A stretch of 64,000 nucleotides of DNA from JBCBSS01 sp039819065 (GTDB lineage Bacteria > Bacteroidota > Bacteroidia > Cytophagales > Cyclobacteriaceae), in the NCBI GenBank assembly GCA_039819065.1, contig JBCBSS010000014.1, positions 16,634-80,633 of the forward strand, written 5' to 3'. Below are positions 46,748 through 55,799 of this stretch, in pieces. Numbering within the stretch: position 1 is the first letter of the stretch; each line of letters starts with the position of its first letter. A program made the position numbers and the translations under genes. A model generated the notes under the pieces. That model saw nothing but the letters and a program-made list of their open reading frames with translations, was not told the origin of the DNA and did not search any database.

Positions 46748-48837
46748 TATGCTTTGGCTACTTGGTACTTACAATTGCTAAATGCTAAAATGGGAAAGAA
46801 GATAAAGGGAAGAAAAATCAAACCCAAAGAAAAGCCCGTATTCTTACCAAAACGCTTGGCCAGCAGATTCAACGCCCAAATCACCCAAATTAAACCCACT
46901 CCCGGTATCATCATTAGAAAAAGCCACCACCACGGCTTATTGATTAATTGCAACAGTACTATTGTTCCATAGATCGGGATCAAAACCGACCAGCCGTGCA
47001 ATTTAGCCTTATCATAAATCACCCAACGCGATACGAACACTAAAAACACCAGGCATACCAATGTGATAATCACAAAATTGGAAACGGCTAGTTCAATATT
47101 TTCGCCATTATATCTATCTCTATCCCAATATGAGGAATAATAGTTGGTAGATGAGTTTTGCGAGGTCAAGAGGGCCACGTTCCAGTTGTAAAAATATTGA
47201 TAGTAGTCAGTGCCAGGCCGCTTGGTTCCGGAACCAGTGATTTCTAATAAGTTGTCTATCTTATATCTGGCATATGACGCGGAGTTAGTTTTGGTATAAG
47301 CTAAAGATGGTCCTCCCGAAAAGGTGAGGTAATACTCTCCGGGTGCTTCGATTTCAAAATCAAGATCTGATTGAATCCATCGATTCCTGGTTGAAATCTC
47401 AGTATCTGATGCTTTTAGTAAAGTACCATCCTTATCATATAACTGTATGTTGACTGTACCCAACTTATTGCCTCTTATGTCTACACTTTCCAAAAGAATG
47501 GGCTGATAAGTATTGAAATACATCCGGTATTTGTGGTCATACCCGGTTACTGACCCCAATGATCTGCCTATCTCAAAGTCTATATCTGATACCCCACTTA
47601 CCTCGCTCTTGAGATCAGAGATGAGATCGGAAGCCTTATCATGTAAACTATCGAACCGGTCACCTACATCAGCCAAAATCCTATTCTGAGTCAGCGTAAA
47701 ACCAGCCACTAACAGAAAGATGATCAGTATTGCGATGAGCCAGCCCTGTGTTTTACCAATTTTATTATCTACCCCTACCGTCTTACCAATTTCATATTCT
47801 AACTGGCTCTTGAGTGTAAATACCTCTTCCTTCAGTGCCGCATTTTCCTCGTTGATGTGTTCATCCGCGAATCCTCCAGAACTGTTACCATTCATTCTGT
47901 GTGTACTTCGGTTGCCATTACTAGAACCATTGACCAGTATCTTCTCATCGTGGTCAATGGACTTTTCAGATAATAAGCCCACATCCCAAAATCCCTCGCT
48001 CAAGAATTTTTGGCTAATATGCTTTAACTCGCTGGAAGTGGGCCTGAGAGATGGATATACGTCCATGCATGACCTAACTACCGTATTGAGGTTTTGCGGA
48101 AAATCGCCAGGCAAATCGGGTACCGACGCGCCAGTGAGAAGCGCCCTGCCTCCCATGCCTTCTCCATTGACACTCCAAGGCAGTTCTCTGGTACAAACCT
48201 CATATAGCATGACTCCCAATGAAAAGACATCACTTTTGGGCGTTGTCATTGGCCTTCCCCAAAATCTTTCTGGTTGGGAATAGGCAGGCGTAAAGTCACG
48301 AGCACTATTGGTGCCTTTTCTAAGCGTCTTTTTTAGCTTACTACTAATGCCAAAGTCCGATAGTAAGTACTTATCATTCTTGATCAAGATATTGTCAGGT
48401 TTGATATCCTGATGAATGATGGCTTCTGGTTGAAGCGTGTGCAGGTAATCAAGTGCCGTGGAAACCTGGAGCATGACCCGAGCGACCTCCGGTTCCTGAA
48501 ATGCTCCACTGCTAGTTAAAACCGTATCTAAAGATCCCCTTTCGCAATAATCCATAACCAGGTACGGCTTCCCTTCAAAATCATCATAATGAAAGGGCTT
48601 GAAAAGGTACTTGTTATTGTCCAGGTCTTTGGTCTTGAGATATTCTTCACTGAATTGCTCTATTCCCGAATCGGTCAGCCCTTTATCGGGGGCATAAATT
48701 TTCAATGCGAAGATTTGACCCTTCAGTTTGTTGTCCTCGACTTTCCATACTTCGGAGAAACCACCAATTCCTACCCGGCTAATGAGCGTATATCTCCCTT
48801 GAGGACCAAATTTGTCACCAACATTATAGACAGACAT
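46747..48837 (-). CDS. Ser/Thr protein kinase with C-terminal DUF5684-like membrane domain
   Basis: A 696-residue kinase. The kinase domain (about 16-280) has the glycine loop (IGGFSEV), ATP lysine (FALKIY, K46), catalytic loop HQDIKPDN (D144) and DFG (161-163). The HQD replaces HRD, making it a non-RD kinase. A membrane helix at about 365-385 (GWLIAILIIFLLVAG) leads to an extracytoplasmic beta-rich domain, then from about 580 several membrane helices with the DUF5684-like pattern GWSVLIPIYGTIVLLQLINKPWWW...FGKNTGFSLGLIFLPFIF. The fusion of a sensor kinase to this membrane domain is unusual. Paralogous to the next kinase upstream, with closely similar catalytic domains. Confidence 0.88.
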   Translation of the reverse strand: MSVYNVGDKFGPQGRYTLISRVGIGGFSEVWKVEDNKLKGQIFALKIYAPDKGLTDSGIEQFSEEYLKTKDLDNNKYLFKPFHYDDFEGKPYLVMDYCERGSLDTVLTSSGAFQEPEVARVMLQVSTALDYLHTLQPEAIIHQDIKPDNILIKNDKYLLSDFGISSKLKKTLRKGTNSARDFTPAYSQPERFWGRPMTTPKSDVFSLGVMLYEVCTRELPWSVNGEGMGGRALLTGASVPDLPGDFPQNLNTVVRSCMDVYPSLRPTSSELKHISQKFLSEGFWDVGLLSEKSIDHDEKILVNGSSNGNRSTHRMNGNSSGGFADEHINEENAALKEEVFTLKSQLEYEIGKTVGVDNKIGKTQGWLIAILIIFLLVAGFTLTQNRILADVGDRFDSLHDKASDLISDLKSEVSGVSDIDFEIGRSLGSVTGYDHKYRMYFNTYQPILLESVDIRGNKLGTVNIQLYDKDGTLLKASDTEISTRNRWIQSDLDFEIEAPGEYYLTFSGGPSLAYTKTNSASYARYKIDNLLEITGSGTKRPGTDYYQYFYNWNVALLTSQNSSTNYYSSYWDRDRYNGENIELAVSNFVIITLVCLVFLVFVSRWVIYDKAKLHGWSVLIPIYGTIVLLQLINKPWWWLFLMMIPGVGLIWVIWALNLLAKRFGKNTGFSLGLIFLPFIFFPILAFSNCKYQVAKA

Positions 48838-48849
48838 TATTACTAAAGC

Positions 48850-50550
48850 TTAACGCAAATAAATACTCTTTCTAGTCAATCTTCTTCCCTCCGACCACAC
48901 TTCAATGTAATATGTTCCTGTACTGAAGCAGCCACCGCTTGAGCAACCCCAACCTAGCAGGTTCCTGGAAACATTTTTAGAATAACTTCCCGGAATATAG
49001 ATATCTGATTTATATGAATATCCGCTGGGCGAACTAGTCGCTGTATCCATAGTTCCGTCGGGTCGAATAATCTTGACATAGACATTCACTGTCTTGCCAG
49101 AAGAAACATTGGAATTAAATCTTATTACCGGTTTTAGGTATCTCGCTGAACTAGAGGTTATACTACCGGAGAGTATCGTCCCACCGGAACTAGAGTTTTT
49201 TATCTCCATAGACAGGAGGCTGAAGGGTGCCAGTTTCTCCAGGGACTTAATTTTAGCTTTGGCTGTGCTTAGTTCAGCGTTAAGGCTCTCAATCTGGTTA
49301 TCAAGGTCTTCCGCCCGGTTCGATTCCTCGCTAAACTTCCCTCTCCAACTGCTGACTTCATCTCTAAGATCAGACACTCTATCTTCCAAAACACCCGCCT
49401 CCTTGGTCTGATTGGTGACCACACCAAACAAAATGATAGACATTATAAAAAAGAGCACTGTCAGCACGATCCAAACAGGGTTATTCTGTTTTTTGGTACT
49501 AGTGTTTTTGAGTTGGCTTATTTGACTGCGTAAAGATTCATTCTCCTGGGTGACTTGGCTAATCTTTTGTTCCAAGTCTCCGTTACTCACCTGAGCATAC
49601 CCGCTTGAATCTATCCTTTGGGTACTTCTCACACTGCCCGCTTCTAGAATGCGCTGTTCTTCCTCCTCAATGACCTTTTCGGATATGAGGCTCATATCCC
49701 AATAACCTTCATCCAGAAACTTCTTACTGACATCTTTAAGCTCATTGGCAGTGGGTCGAAGTGAAGGATATACATTCATGCATTGACCAACGATCTGATT
49801 CAGATACTGCGGGAGGTTGTCCGGCAAGGTCGGAACGGCGGCTCCTGTTAATAAGGCCCGTCCTCCCATACCTTCACCATTTACACTCCATGGCAACTCT
49901 CGGGTACACAACTCATAGATCATGACCCCAAACGAGAAAATATCGCTTTTAGGAGAGGTAAGGGGTTTGCCCCAAAACCTTTCTGGTTGAGAATAGGCAG
50001 GCGTAAAATCCCTTCCACTGTTAGTACCCTTCCGAAGCGTCTTTCTCAGCCGACTACTGATACCAAAGTCAGACAACAGATAATTATCATCCTTGATGAG
50101 GATATTGTCAGGTTTGATATCCTGATGGATAATAGGCTCCGGGCTCAGATTGTGCAAATAATCTAGAGCGGTACTCACCTGATACATGACTTTAGCCAAT
50201 TCATGCTCGCTCAATGCGCCGCTCTTATTGAGCAAAGTACCAAGTGAACCCTGTTGGCAATAATCCATCACCAAATAGGGCTTACCCTCGAAATCCTCAT
50301 AGTGAATGGGCTTGAAAAGGAACATCCCTCCGTCGAGGTCTCGGGTCTTGAGATACTCTTCGCTAAATTGATCTATACCTGATGAGGTCAAGCCTTTGTC
50401 CGGTGCAAAAATCTTAAGGGCGAAAATTTGACCTTTGAGCTTATTATCCTGAACTTTCCATACTTCGGAAAAGCCGCCTACACCGATCATTTCAAGGAGC
50501 GTATATCTATCTCCGTTGCCAAAATGCTGGTTAGGTTCAAAGGCCGACAT
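48850..50550 (-). CDS. Ser/Thr protein kinase with single membrane helix and extracytoplasmic domain
   Basis: A 566-residue kinase, first gene of the leftward arm. Its kinase domain (about 16-280) is nearly collinear with that of the next gene, including HQDIKPDN (non-RD) and the shared stretches FWGKPLTSPKSD and LPWSVNGEGMGGRALLTG. A coiled coil surrounds one membrane helix at about 355-377 (PVWIVLTVLFFIMSIILFG). A second coiled coil and a small beta domain of about 110 residues (SMEIKNSSSGG... TYYIEVWSEGRRL) lie outside. Thus the two kinases share an input-independent catalytic part but differ in their external sensors. 12 bases separate it from the following kinase gene. Confidence 0.9.
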   Translation of the reverse strand: MSAFEPNQHFGNGDRYTLLEMIGVGGFSEVWKVQDNKLKGQIFALKIFAPDKGLTSSGIDQFSEEYLKTRDLDGGMFLFKPIHYEDFEGKPYLVMDYCQQGSLGTLLNKSGALSEHELAKVMYQVSTALDYLHNLSPEPIIHQDIKPDNILIKDDNYLLSDFGISSRLRKTLRKGTNSGRDFTPAYSQPERFWGKPLTSPKSDIFSFGVMIYELCTRELPWSVNGEGMGGRALLTGAAVPTLPDNLPQYLNQIVGQCMNVYPSLRPTANELKDVSKKFLDEGYWDMSLISEKVIEEEEQRILEAGSVRSTQRIDSSGYAQVSNGDLEQKISQVTQENESLRSQISQLKNTSTKKQNNPVWIVLTVLFFIMSIILFGVVTNQTKEAGVLEDRVSDLRDEVSSWRGKFSEESNRAEDLDNQIESLNAELSTAKAKIKSLEKLAPFSLLSMEIKNSSSGGTILSGSITSSSARYLKPVIRFNSNVSSGKTVNVYVKIIRPDGTMDTATSSPSGYSYKSDIYIPGSYSKNVSRNLLGWGCSSGGCFSTGTYYIEVWSEGRRLTRKSIYLR

Positions 50551-50578
50551 CGCTTAAGTTAGGTAGGTTTTATTGAAA

Positions 50579-50594
50579 GTCGCATTATTGCGAC
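50579..50594. promoter_or_regulatory. Palindrome in the divergent promoter region of the kinase cluster
   Basis: The 16-base sequence GTCGCATTATTGCGAC is a perfect 6-bp inverted repeat around TTAT. It lies 29 bases before the leftward kinase start and 122 bases before the rightward FHA-protease start, within a very AT-rich 165-base spacer. It is a plausible operator for control of both arms; no regulator gene is adjacent. Confidence 0.45.
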
Positions 50595-50715
50595 ATTTAA
50601 GAAATCTAAGAGATAGTAAAAAAAAAACCTAATAATAGATTAAATAAATTAATTGTATATTTTGAGGTTTATGTCCCGCAATTAGCGTACTAATCAGAAA
50701 TGATAAAATAATAAA

Positions 50716-52329
50716 ATGTCAAGTCGACAAACACAGCCCAACTATGCCAAGCAAGCCGGAAAAGCGATAGGTAGTAGTATTAGAATTCTAGGGGGAGCCA
50801 ACGTTCCAGCCTACACCCTGGAGTACCTAACCCCTACCGGAAGCCATAAAGCCGGCGCTTACGAAACCATTGTAATTCCGTATGTGGAGATAGGACGCAG
50901 CTCTCGATGCGCCATACGAATTGGAGAGGAAAGCCTGACAGTTCACCGGAGACATGCCGCCATAGAAAAGTCCGCTCAAGGCGTCATTATCAAGCACCTG
51001 GGCAATGATCCAGTCAACAACCCTACTTTAATCAATGGTAGGCCTATTCAACAGCAGTGGTTTCTACAGAATGGGGATATCATTCAATTATCGGTGGGAG
51101 GCCCACAGCTCAGGTTCAATATGTCACCCTCCGGTACGGCCAAAATGGGCTTCTCGAAAAAAATGCGTTTGGTTGTACAGCAAGCGGTCAAGCCTTATAA
51201 ATATGCTGTCATCAGTATTCTACTACTCTTGGTGGCTATAGCGGGTTTAGCAGGCTTTGTGATCACTGAACAGAATAAAACGATAGAACAGCTCAGTGTG
51301 ACGGTTGATGGGTATCAACACAAGTTTGAGAATCAGGAAGAAAAAATAGCCTTCCTGGATTCTATTGGGGATATCAAACAAAAAGAGTTTGAAGACCAAA
51401 TGGGAAAACTCGAAGGCCAGCTTACCAAAGCGGAGAGCAGGTTACGGGGTGTTATTTCGAACTGGGGTAAGCTTAAAGACTCACTAGCCAGCCAAAGGAG
51501 AAAAATAGAACAGTTAGAGGTTGAGATACAGGACAGGCCCGTTGGTGGTGGCTCCGGCGGAGGTGCTACTTCTACACAAACCGTTTACAATAGCTATAAA
51601 GATCAGATTTATTTCCTCCGTGTATCGGAGTTTAAATACAACGCCGGCGGTACTACCAGATACATGGACATTAGTTGGACCGGAACGGGTTTCTTGTTGG
51701 ACGATGGCAAATTTGTCACGGCAAGGCATTGTATTCAAGGGTGGCGCTTCCTGCGCATGGATGGTTCTGATTCAAGAGAAATGCTGATAGCCAATGCACT
51801 AGAACAAGAGGGTGTCACTTTGGAGGTTACGTTTGAAGCCATTTCCCCTAATTCTAATCGCTCTTTCGCCTTTACCTATACAGATACCAATCTTAGATAT
51901 GATGATAGCCAGGATCGTACACACAGCCTGGATGCGCCTAATGGTCAAACTATCAACCTTAAAATAGCCAGACCGAGTAATGACGACTGGGCATATCTGC
52001 AGACCAGTAAAAATTCTGATATGACCTATGACCAGTCCCTTTCAAATAATCTGAAAGCCGGGGAAAGGGTAATCATCCTGGGGTATTCTTATGGTGGTGC
52101 ACTACAAGGCAAGGTGGCGCCAAACCCGCTGGTGAGCGAATCGCTTGTGGCACAGGATGGGCTTAACTCCGGATTAATCAATCTGACTGATAGAAATTTC
52201 GGACAAGGCAACTCCGGAGGACCGGTGCTGGCCAAAAGCAATCGGGGTAGTTATAAAGTCGTTGGCATTGTTTCTGCCGGTATTGGGGCAGAAATTGGAA
52301 TTATCGTACCTGTCAGTGCGATTAGATGA
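50716..52329 (+). CDS. FHA domain, membrane helix, coiled coil and trypsin-like protease
   Basis: A 537-residue protein, first of the rightward arm. The FHA domain (about 50-135) has VEIGRSSRCAI and VHRRHAAIE. One membrane helix follows at about 158-180 (VISILLLLVAIAGLAGFV), then a coiled coil (about 185-280) and a trypsin-fold protease domain (about 295-535). The catalytic triad is His338 (VTARHC), Asp423 or Asp424 (NDDWAYL) and Ser500 (GQGNSGGPV). FHA should be cytoplasmic and the protease periplasmic, so phosphorylation inside could control proteolysis outside. The active-site residues are complete. Confidence 0.88.
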   Translation: MSSRQTQPNYAKQAGKAIGSSIRILGGANVPAYTLEYLTPTGSHKAGAYETIVIPYVEIGRSSRCAIRIGEESLTVHRRHAAIEKSAQGVIIKHLGNDPVNNPTLINGRPIQQQWFLQNGDIIQLSVGGPQLRFNMSPSGTAKMGFSKKMRLVVQQAVKPYKYAVISILLLLVAIAGLAGFVITEQNKTIEQLSVTVDGYQHKFENQEEKIAFLDSIGDIKQKEFEDQMGKLEGQLTKAESRLRGVISNWGKLKDSLASQRRKIEQLEVEIQDRPVGGGSGGGATSTQTVYNSYKDQIYFLRVSEFKYNAGGTTRYMDISWTGTGFLLDDGKFVTARHCIQGWRFLRMDGSDSREMLIANALEQEGVTLEVTFEAISPNSNRSFAFTYTDTNLRYDDSQDRTHSLDAPNGQTINLKIARPSNDDWAYLQTSKNSDMTYDQSLSNNLKAGERVIILGYSYGGALQGKVAPNPLVSESLVAQDGLNSGLINLTDRNFGQGNSGGPVLAKSNRGSYKVVGIVSAGIGAEIGIIVPVSAIR

Positions 52330-52347
52330 TATAAAATTGAGCAAGCA

Positions 52348-53190
52348 ATGAATAGAATTCTGGTCATATTGATGTTGATTCTCTCGTTTGGCGTGGCCAA
52401 CGCCCAAGACAGTTTGTCGACGAAATTATACGATGCCTTATTCACCAATGATACAAGAATGACCAACCAGGCCATAGAGCCAGGTTGTTATTTCGTAAGG
52501 CAGGATTATGTTCTACAAGACAGTTTAAAGAACAATTTTGGCCGCGGAGGAAATGATTATTTTGGTAAGGCGCACGGCATTGGTGTTTTGGCTGGTGGAA
52601 GGCTATGGGTTGAAAGTCGCTTATTGGATCAATGGGAGCGCGATAGCAACTTTGCTTTTTTCAGGGACTCGCTTAACGCCGGCAACAGCGACACTTTCAT
52701 CAAGCAAGTACCTGATGATTCGGTCAGTAAGAAAGCAGTAACAATTCACAAACACACCTCGCCACTGTCATACTACAACCTCGGCGATAGTGTTCATGGA
52801 TTTAATATTGTATCCGAAGTAAAGTCGGGCAAGCTGATGACCTTTTACGTTGATCCGAAATCGGATCCGGAAAATGCATATCTCAAAAGTCAAGTCACCG
52901 AGATGAATGTGCTCAAATGGGACAGCACCGGTATGGCACCGGTGAACAACGCGCCATTGAAAAAGAAGCAGATAATCGGCGGAGCGCTTTTCAAGGAATC
53001 AGTTGAACTTGGACGAATCGAGTTCAGGCTGGCTGCCCTTCTGGTGTATGTCGACAGGCAATGGCATCTTCAAAAAATTCCCGAGATCCAAACGCAGGCG
53101 CTTACGCCTGTCCCCATAGAACCCAAGATAAATGATGATAAAAATAATAGGAAGAAAAAGAAACGAGGCAAAAAGAAAAAGAAGCCATAA
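52348..53190 (+). CDS. Exported protein of unknown function with Lys-rich tail
   Basis: A 280-residue protein with signal peptide (LVILMLILSFGVANAQ). I do not recognise the family. The mature part is mixed alpha/beta with GCYFVRQDYVLQDSL and KGKL-type strands, and ends in a very basic tail (NNRKKKKRGKKKKKP). The tail could bind peptidoglycan, polyanions or membrane lipids, or be a trypsin-like cleavage site. It is placed between the membrane-tethered protease (18 bases) and the PP2C gene (12 bases), so it may be a periplasmic target or regulator in the same system. Confidence 0.75.
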   Translation: MNRILVILMLILSFGVANAQDSLSTKLYDALFTNDTRMTNQAIEPGCYFVRQDYVLQDSLKNNFGRGGNDYFGKAHGIGVLAGGRLWVESRLLDQWERDSNFAFFRDSLNAGNSDTFIKQVPDDSVSKKAVTIHKHTSPLSYYNLGDSVHGFNIVSEVKSGKLMTFYVDPKSDPENAYLKSQVTEMNVLKWDSTGMAPVNNAPLKKKQIIGGALFKESVELGRIEFRLAALLVYVDRQWHLQKIPEIQTQALTPVPIEPKINDDKNNRKKKKRGKKKKKP

Positions 53191-53202
53191 TTCCTGCATT
53201 TC

Positions 53203-55065
53203 ATGAAAAGCCCAATTTCAATTTACTGTGCCACCGATGTGGGGAAATCCAGGGATCACAACGAGGATAATTTCGTTGTGTGCTATGATCTTTCTGCCCA
53301 AGACTGGAATTTCACCACTGACCGGGAAAAAAAGCTAAAGAGCATCAGCGAGGCAGGTGTTCTACTGGTAGTTGCAGATGGCATGGGGGGAGAAAGCGCC
53401 GGGGAAGTTGCATCTCATAAAGCCATCAACGCGATCAAAGTCTTTTTCTCCGAAAAAAGTACTTATCAAGATAATGCCAAGGATAAAATACTTAAAAAAG
53501 CCATCCTTAAGGCCCATACTGAAATTGTTCATGAAGCTGAGCAGGATGTTTCGAAAACAGGTATGGGAACCACAGCAGTGGTGGCATGGATACTTCCTGA
53601 AAAAGTATACGTAGCCTGGAGCGGTGACAGCAGGTGTTACATTTTGAGGGATGGTTATCTCTTTGGTGGCGACCGCCAACTGGAAAAGAACTATCCATTT
53701 ACGGATGATCATTCTTTGGTTTGGGACCTGCACATGCAGAACCCAAAATTAATGACCCCGGAAGATGCCAGAACCCACCCTGAAAGCAACATAGTCACAC
53801 AAAGCCTGGGAGATCCGAGTGCTGATCCAAAACCCAGTGTGAAAGCGCTTGAAATCATAGATGGTGACCGCATTCTGCTTTGTAGTGATGGCCTGAACGG
53901 TATGCTAAAAGATGATCAATTAGTCGCTATCATGTCGACTGATATAGATACATCGACTGTGGGTAAAGAGTTAATAGATGAGGCGAACAAGGCAGGTGGT
54001 GAGGATAACATTACGATACTACTGGCCGACATAGGAACACCCAAGATACAAAAGGGGCCACCACCGCCCATCGTACAACCTACCAACACTAAAAAGAAGA
54101 CCAACCAAGTACTGAAAGGGGTTATCGCCTTTTTGGTGCTGGTTATTCTAGTTATGGCCGTTCTCCTCCTTCGTGATCAGTTCATAAGTACCCGAAGTGA
54201 AGACGGTACTGATTCTACCGCTACTCAGATTGATACATTGGCTAATAAACCTGGGCAAGCCATCGAAACAGGCACATCAGGCAATGTTGATGACTTGATT
54301 GAAAGAATTAAAATCATAAATGAAACAATAGATTCATTAGAAAACCTCAAGGACAAAGATGTTATCAGGTTGGAGGACCTAAAAAACCTGAGGACAAGTA
54401 TAGAAAGGAAACTTGATACCAGTGATGATCACTCAGCGCCTGAAGGGGATATGATAGAAAACCTGGTTGAAGATCTTGAATTGCAGATAGAAGCTTATAT
54501 CAAAGATCTGGCAGGTGGTTCGGCGGAAGATGATACGAATGAAAACATTGACATAACCGAGCAAGAAGGTGGAACGGGTACTGCCGGGGCGGATGCAAAT
54601 GACAATACCACAGAAGATAACGGTACATCTGTCGGCACGGAAGATAGTAATGATACGGGTACTGAAGCTACTGACAATGGTCAATCTCAAGATAACAACA
54701 ATGCTGACAATGCACTGAACTATTCTAAAGATCAAGCCAAATTGAAAGCACAAAAAATTCTAGATGAAAAGTATGCCATCACAGGTGAAGGGCGCGAAAA
54801 CCTGAAAGAACTTGAACAAAGCAAAATACTTAGTAATGAAGAGAAAAAGGAGATAGAAGAGCTGAACAATTATTTGGATGAACTGAACACGCAAATCTCT
54901 GAAAAATTCGAATTAAGTGCCACGAAAATTTTCGTTAAAGAATTGAAGGTTGACAACGATCAACAACTCAGGAAGTTTATAGATAAGACGCTGAGCAAAT
55001 TAACGCAATACAAAAAGCGCATAGAACAGCTTCAGCGTAAAAATCTGAACCCAACACAGAATTGA
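53203..55065 (+). CDS. PP2C-family protein phosphatase with membrane helix and extracytoplasmic acidic domain
   Basis: A 620-residue protein. The PP2C domain (about 5-275) shows all metal motifs: RDHNEDNF, ADGMGG (D59), GMGTTAVV, SGDSRCYILR, CSDGLNG and GGEDNIT. One membrane helix lies at about 308-328 (GVIAFLVLVILVMAVLLL). The outside part starts with helices, passes through a Asp/Thr/Gly-rich low-complexity stretch (about 445-505) and ends with a coiled coil (about 510-620). It should remove phosphates added by the three kinases of the cluster. It ends 4 bases after the possible upstream start of the next gene. Confidence 0.9.
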   Translation: MKSPISIYCATDVGKSRDHNEDNFVVCYDLSAQDWNFTTDREKKLKSISEAGVLLVVADGMGGESAGEVASHKAINAIKVFFSEKSTYQDNAKDKILKKAILKAHTEIVHEAEQDVSKTGMGTTAVVAWILPEKVYVAWSGDSRCYILRDGYLFGGDRQLEKNYPFTDDHSLVWDLHMQNPKLMTPEDARTHPESNIVTQSLGDPSADPKPSVKALEIIDGDRILLCSDGLNGMLKDDQLVAIMSTDIDTSTVGKELIDEANKAGGEDNITILLADIGTPKIQKGPPPPIVQPTNTKKKTNQVLKGVIAFLVLVILVMAVLLLRDQFISTRSEDGTDSTATQIDTLANKPGQAIETGTSGNVDDLIERIKIINETIDSLENLKDKDVIRLEDLKNLRTSIERKLDTSDDHSAPEGDMIENLVEDLELQIEAYIKDLAGGSAEDDTNENIDITEQEGGTGTAGADANDNTTEDNGTSVGTEDSNDTGTEATDNGQSQDNNNADNALNYSKDQAKLKAQKILDEKYAITGEGRENLKELEQSKILSNEEKKEIEELNNYLDELNTQISEKFELSATKIFVKELKVDNDQQLRKFIDKTLSKLTQYKKRIEQLQRKNLNPTQN

Positions 55066-55067
55066 TC

Positions 55068-55799
55068 ATGAAAAGATGTAACTATTGCGGATGGAATAAC
55101 CCAGATACGGCCACCATTTGTGAACAAGAAAGTTGTAAGAGGCCGTTAGAAGGTGCCAGACCATCTCCAACACCAGCAACACCTTCAGAACCATCTTATC
55201 ACACCTTTAAGCCACCCTCAGATAAGCCTGATGTGCCCAATGAGGGTAACAAAACAATCAGAGGCCAGGCGGTCAATATGCCTTTTCTTGATGCGGGTGG
55301 TTCAGGGCCAGCGGATCAAAATATAAACCAACCGTCATCTTCACCGGGTGACCTCAAATGTCCGAATTGCAATTATCCCTTGCTTCAGGAATTGAGTGCC
55401 GATTATGCCTGTCCCAACTGCGGGTTTGATGGAACTACGGCCCCTTCTGGTGAAGGAGAGGTGGTGACTAAACCTTTAAAAGCAGCCAAGCCTAAAACAA
55501 TGCGTTTCGGAGAAGTGAAGATGTCTGGCTCTTCGGGCTTCAAGCTGGTTCATGAAAGTGGTAGCCAACATGAGTTTTCTGAAACAACTTCGGTTGGCCG
55601 AGGTGATATCAATGAAAACGATCAGAGCCTTTCCAGTGAACACGCCCTTTTTGAGAACAGAGATGGGCAGTGGTTTCTCTCTGATCAAAGTTCTAACAAC
55701 CTCACTTTCATACAGGTAAGGAAAGGAGAAAGCATTCCTTTGAAAGATGGTGATTTGATCGTGATAGGCACTAATATTTTCAAGTTCGAGGAAAAATGA
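55068..55799 (+). CDS. Double zinc-ribbon and FHA-like domain protein
   Basis: A 243-residue soluble protein. Two zinc ribbons are visible: CNYCGW...CEQESC at the N-terminus and CPNCNYP...CPNCGF near residues 100-125, separated by a Pro-rich linker. The C-terminal FHA-like domain (about 160-243) has SVGRGDIN, SSEHALFE and SSNNLTF, but lacks the usual Asn-Gly pair, so phosphopeptide binding is less certain. The ATG at 55068 is taken; a TTG two codons earlier overlaps the PP2C stop. Its stop overlaps the start of the following kinase gene by 4 bases (ATGA). Confidence 0.82.
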   Translation: MKRCNYCGWNNPDTATICEQESCKRPLEGARPSPTPATPSEPSYHTFKPPSDKPDVPNEGNKTIRGQAVNMPFLDAGGSGPADQNINQPSSSPGDLKCPNCNYPLLQELSADYACPNCGFDGTTAPSGEGEVVTKPLKAAKPKTMRFGEVKMSGSSGFKLVHESGSQHEFSETTSVGRGDINENDQSLSSEHALFENRDGQWFLSDQSSNNLTFIQVRKGESIPLKDGDLIVIGTNIFKFEEK

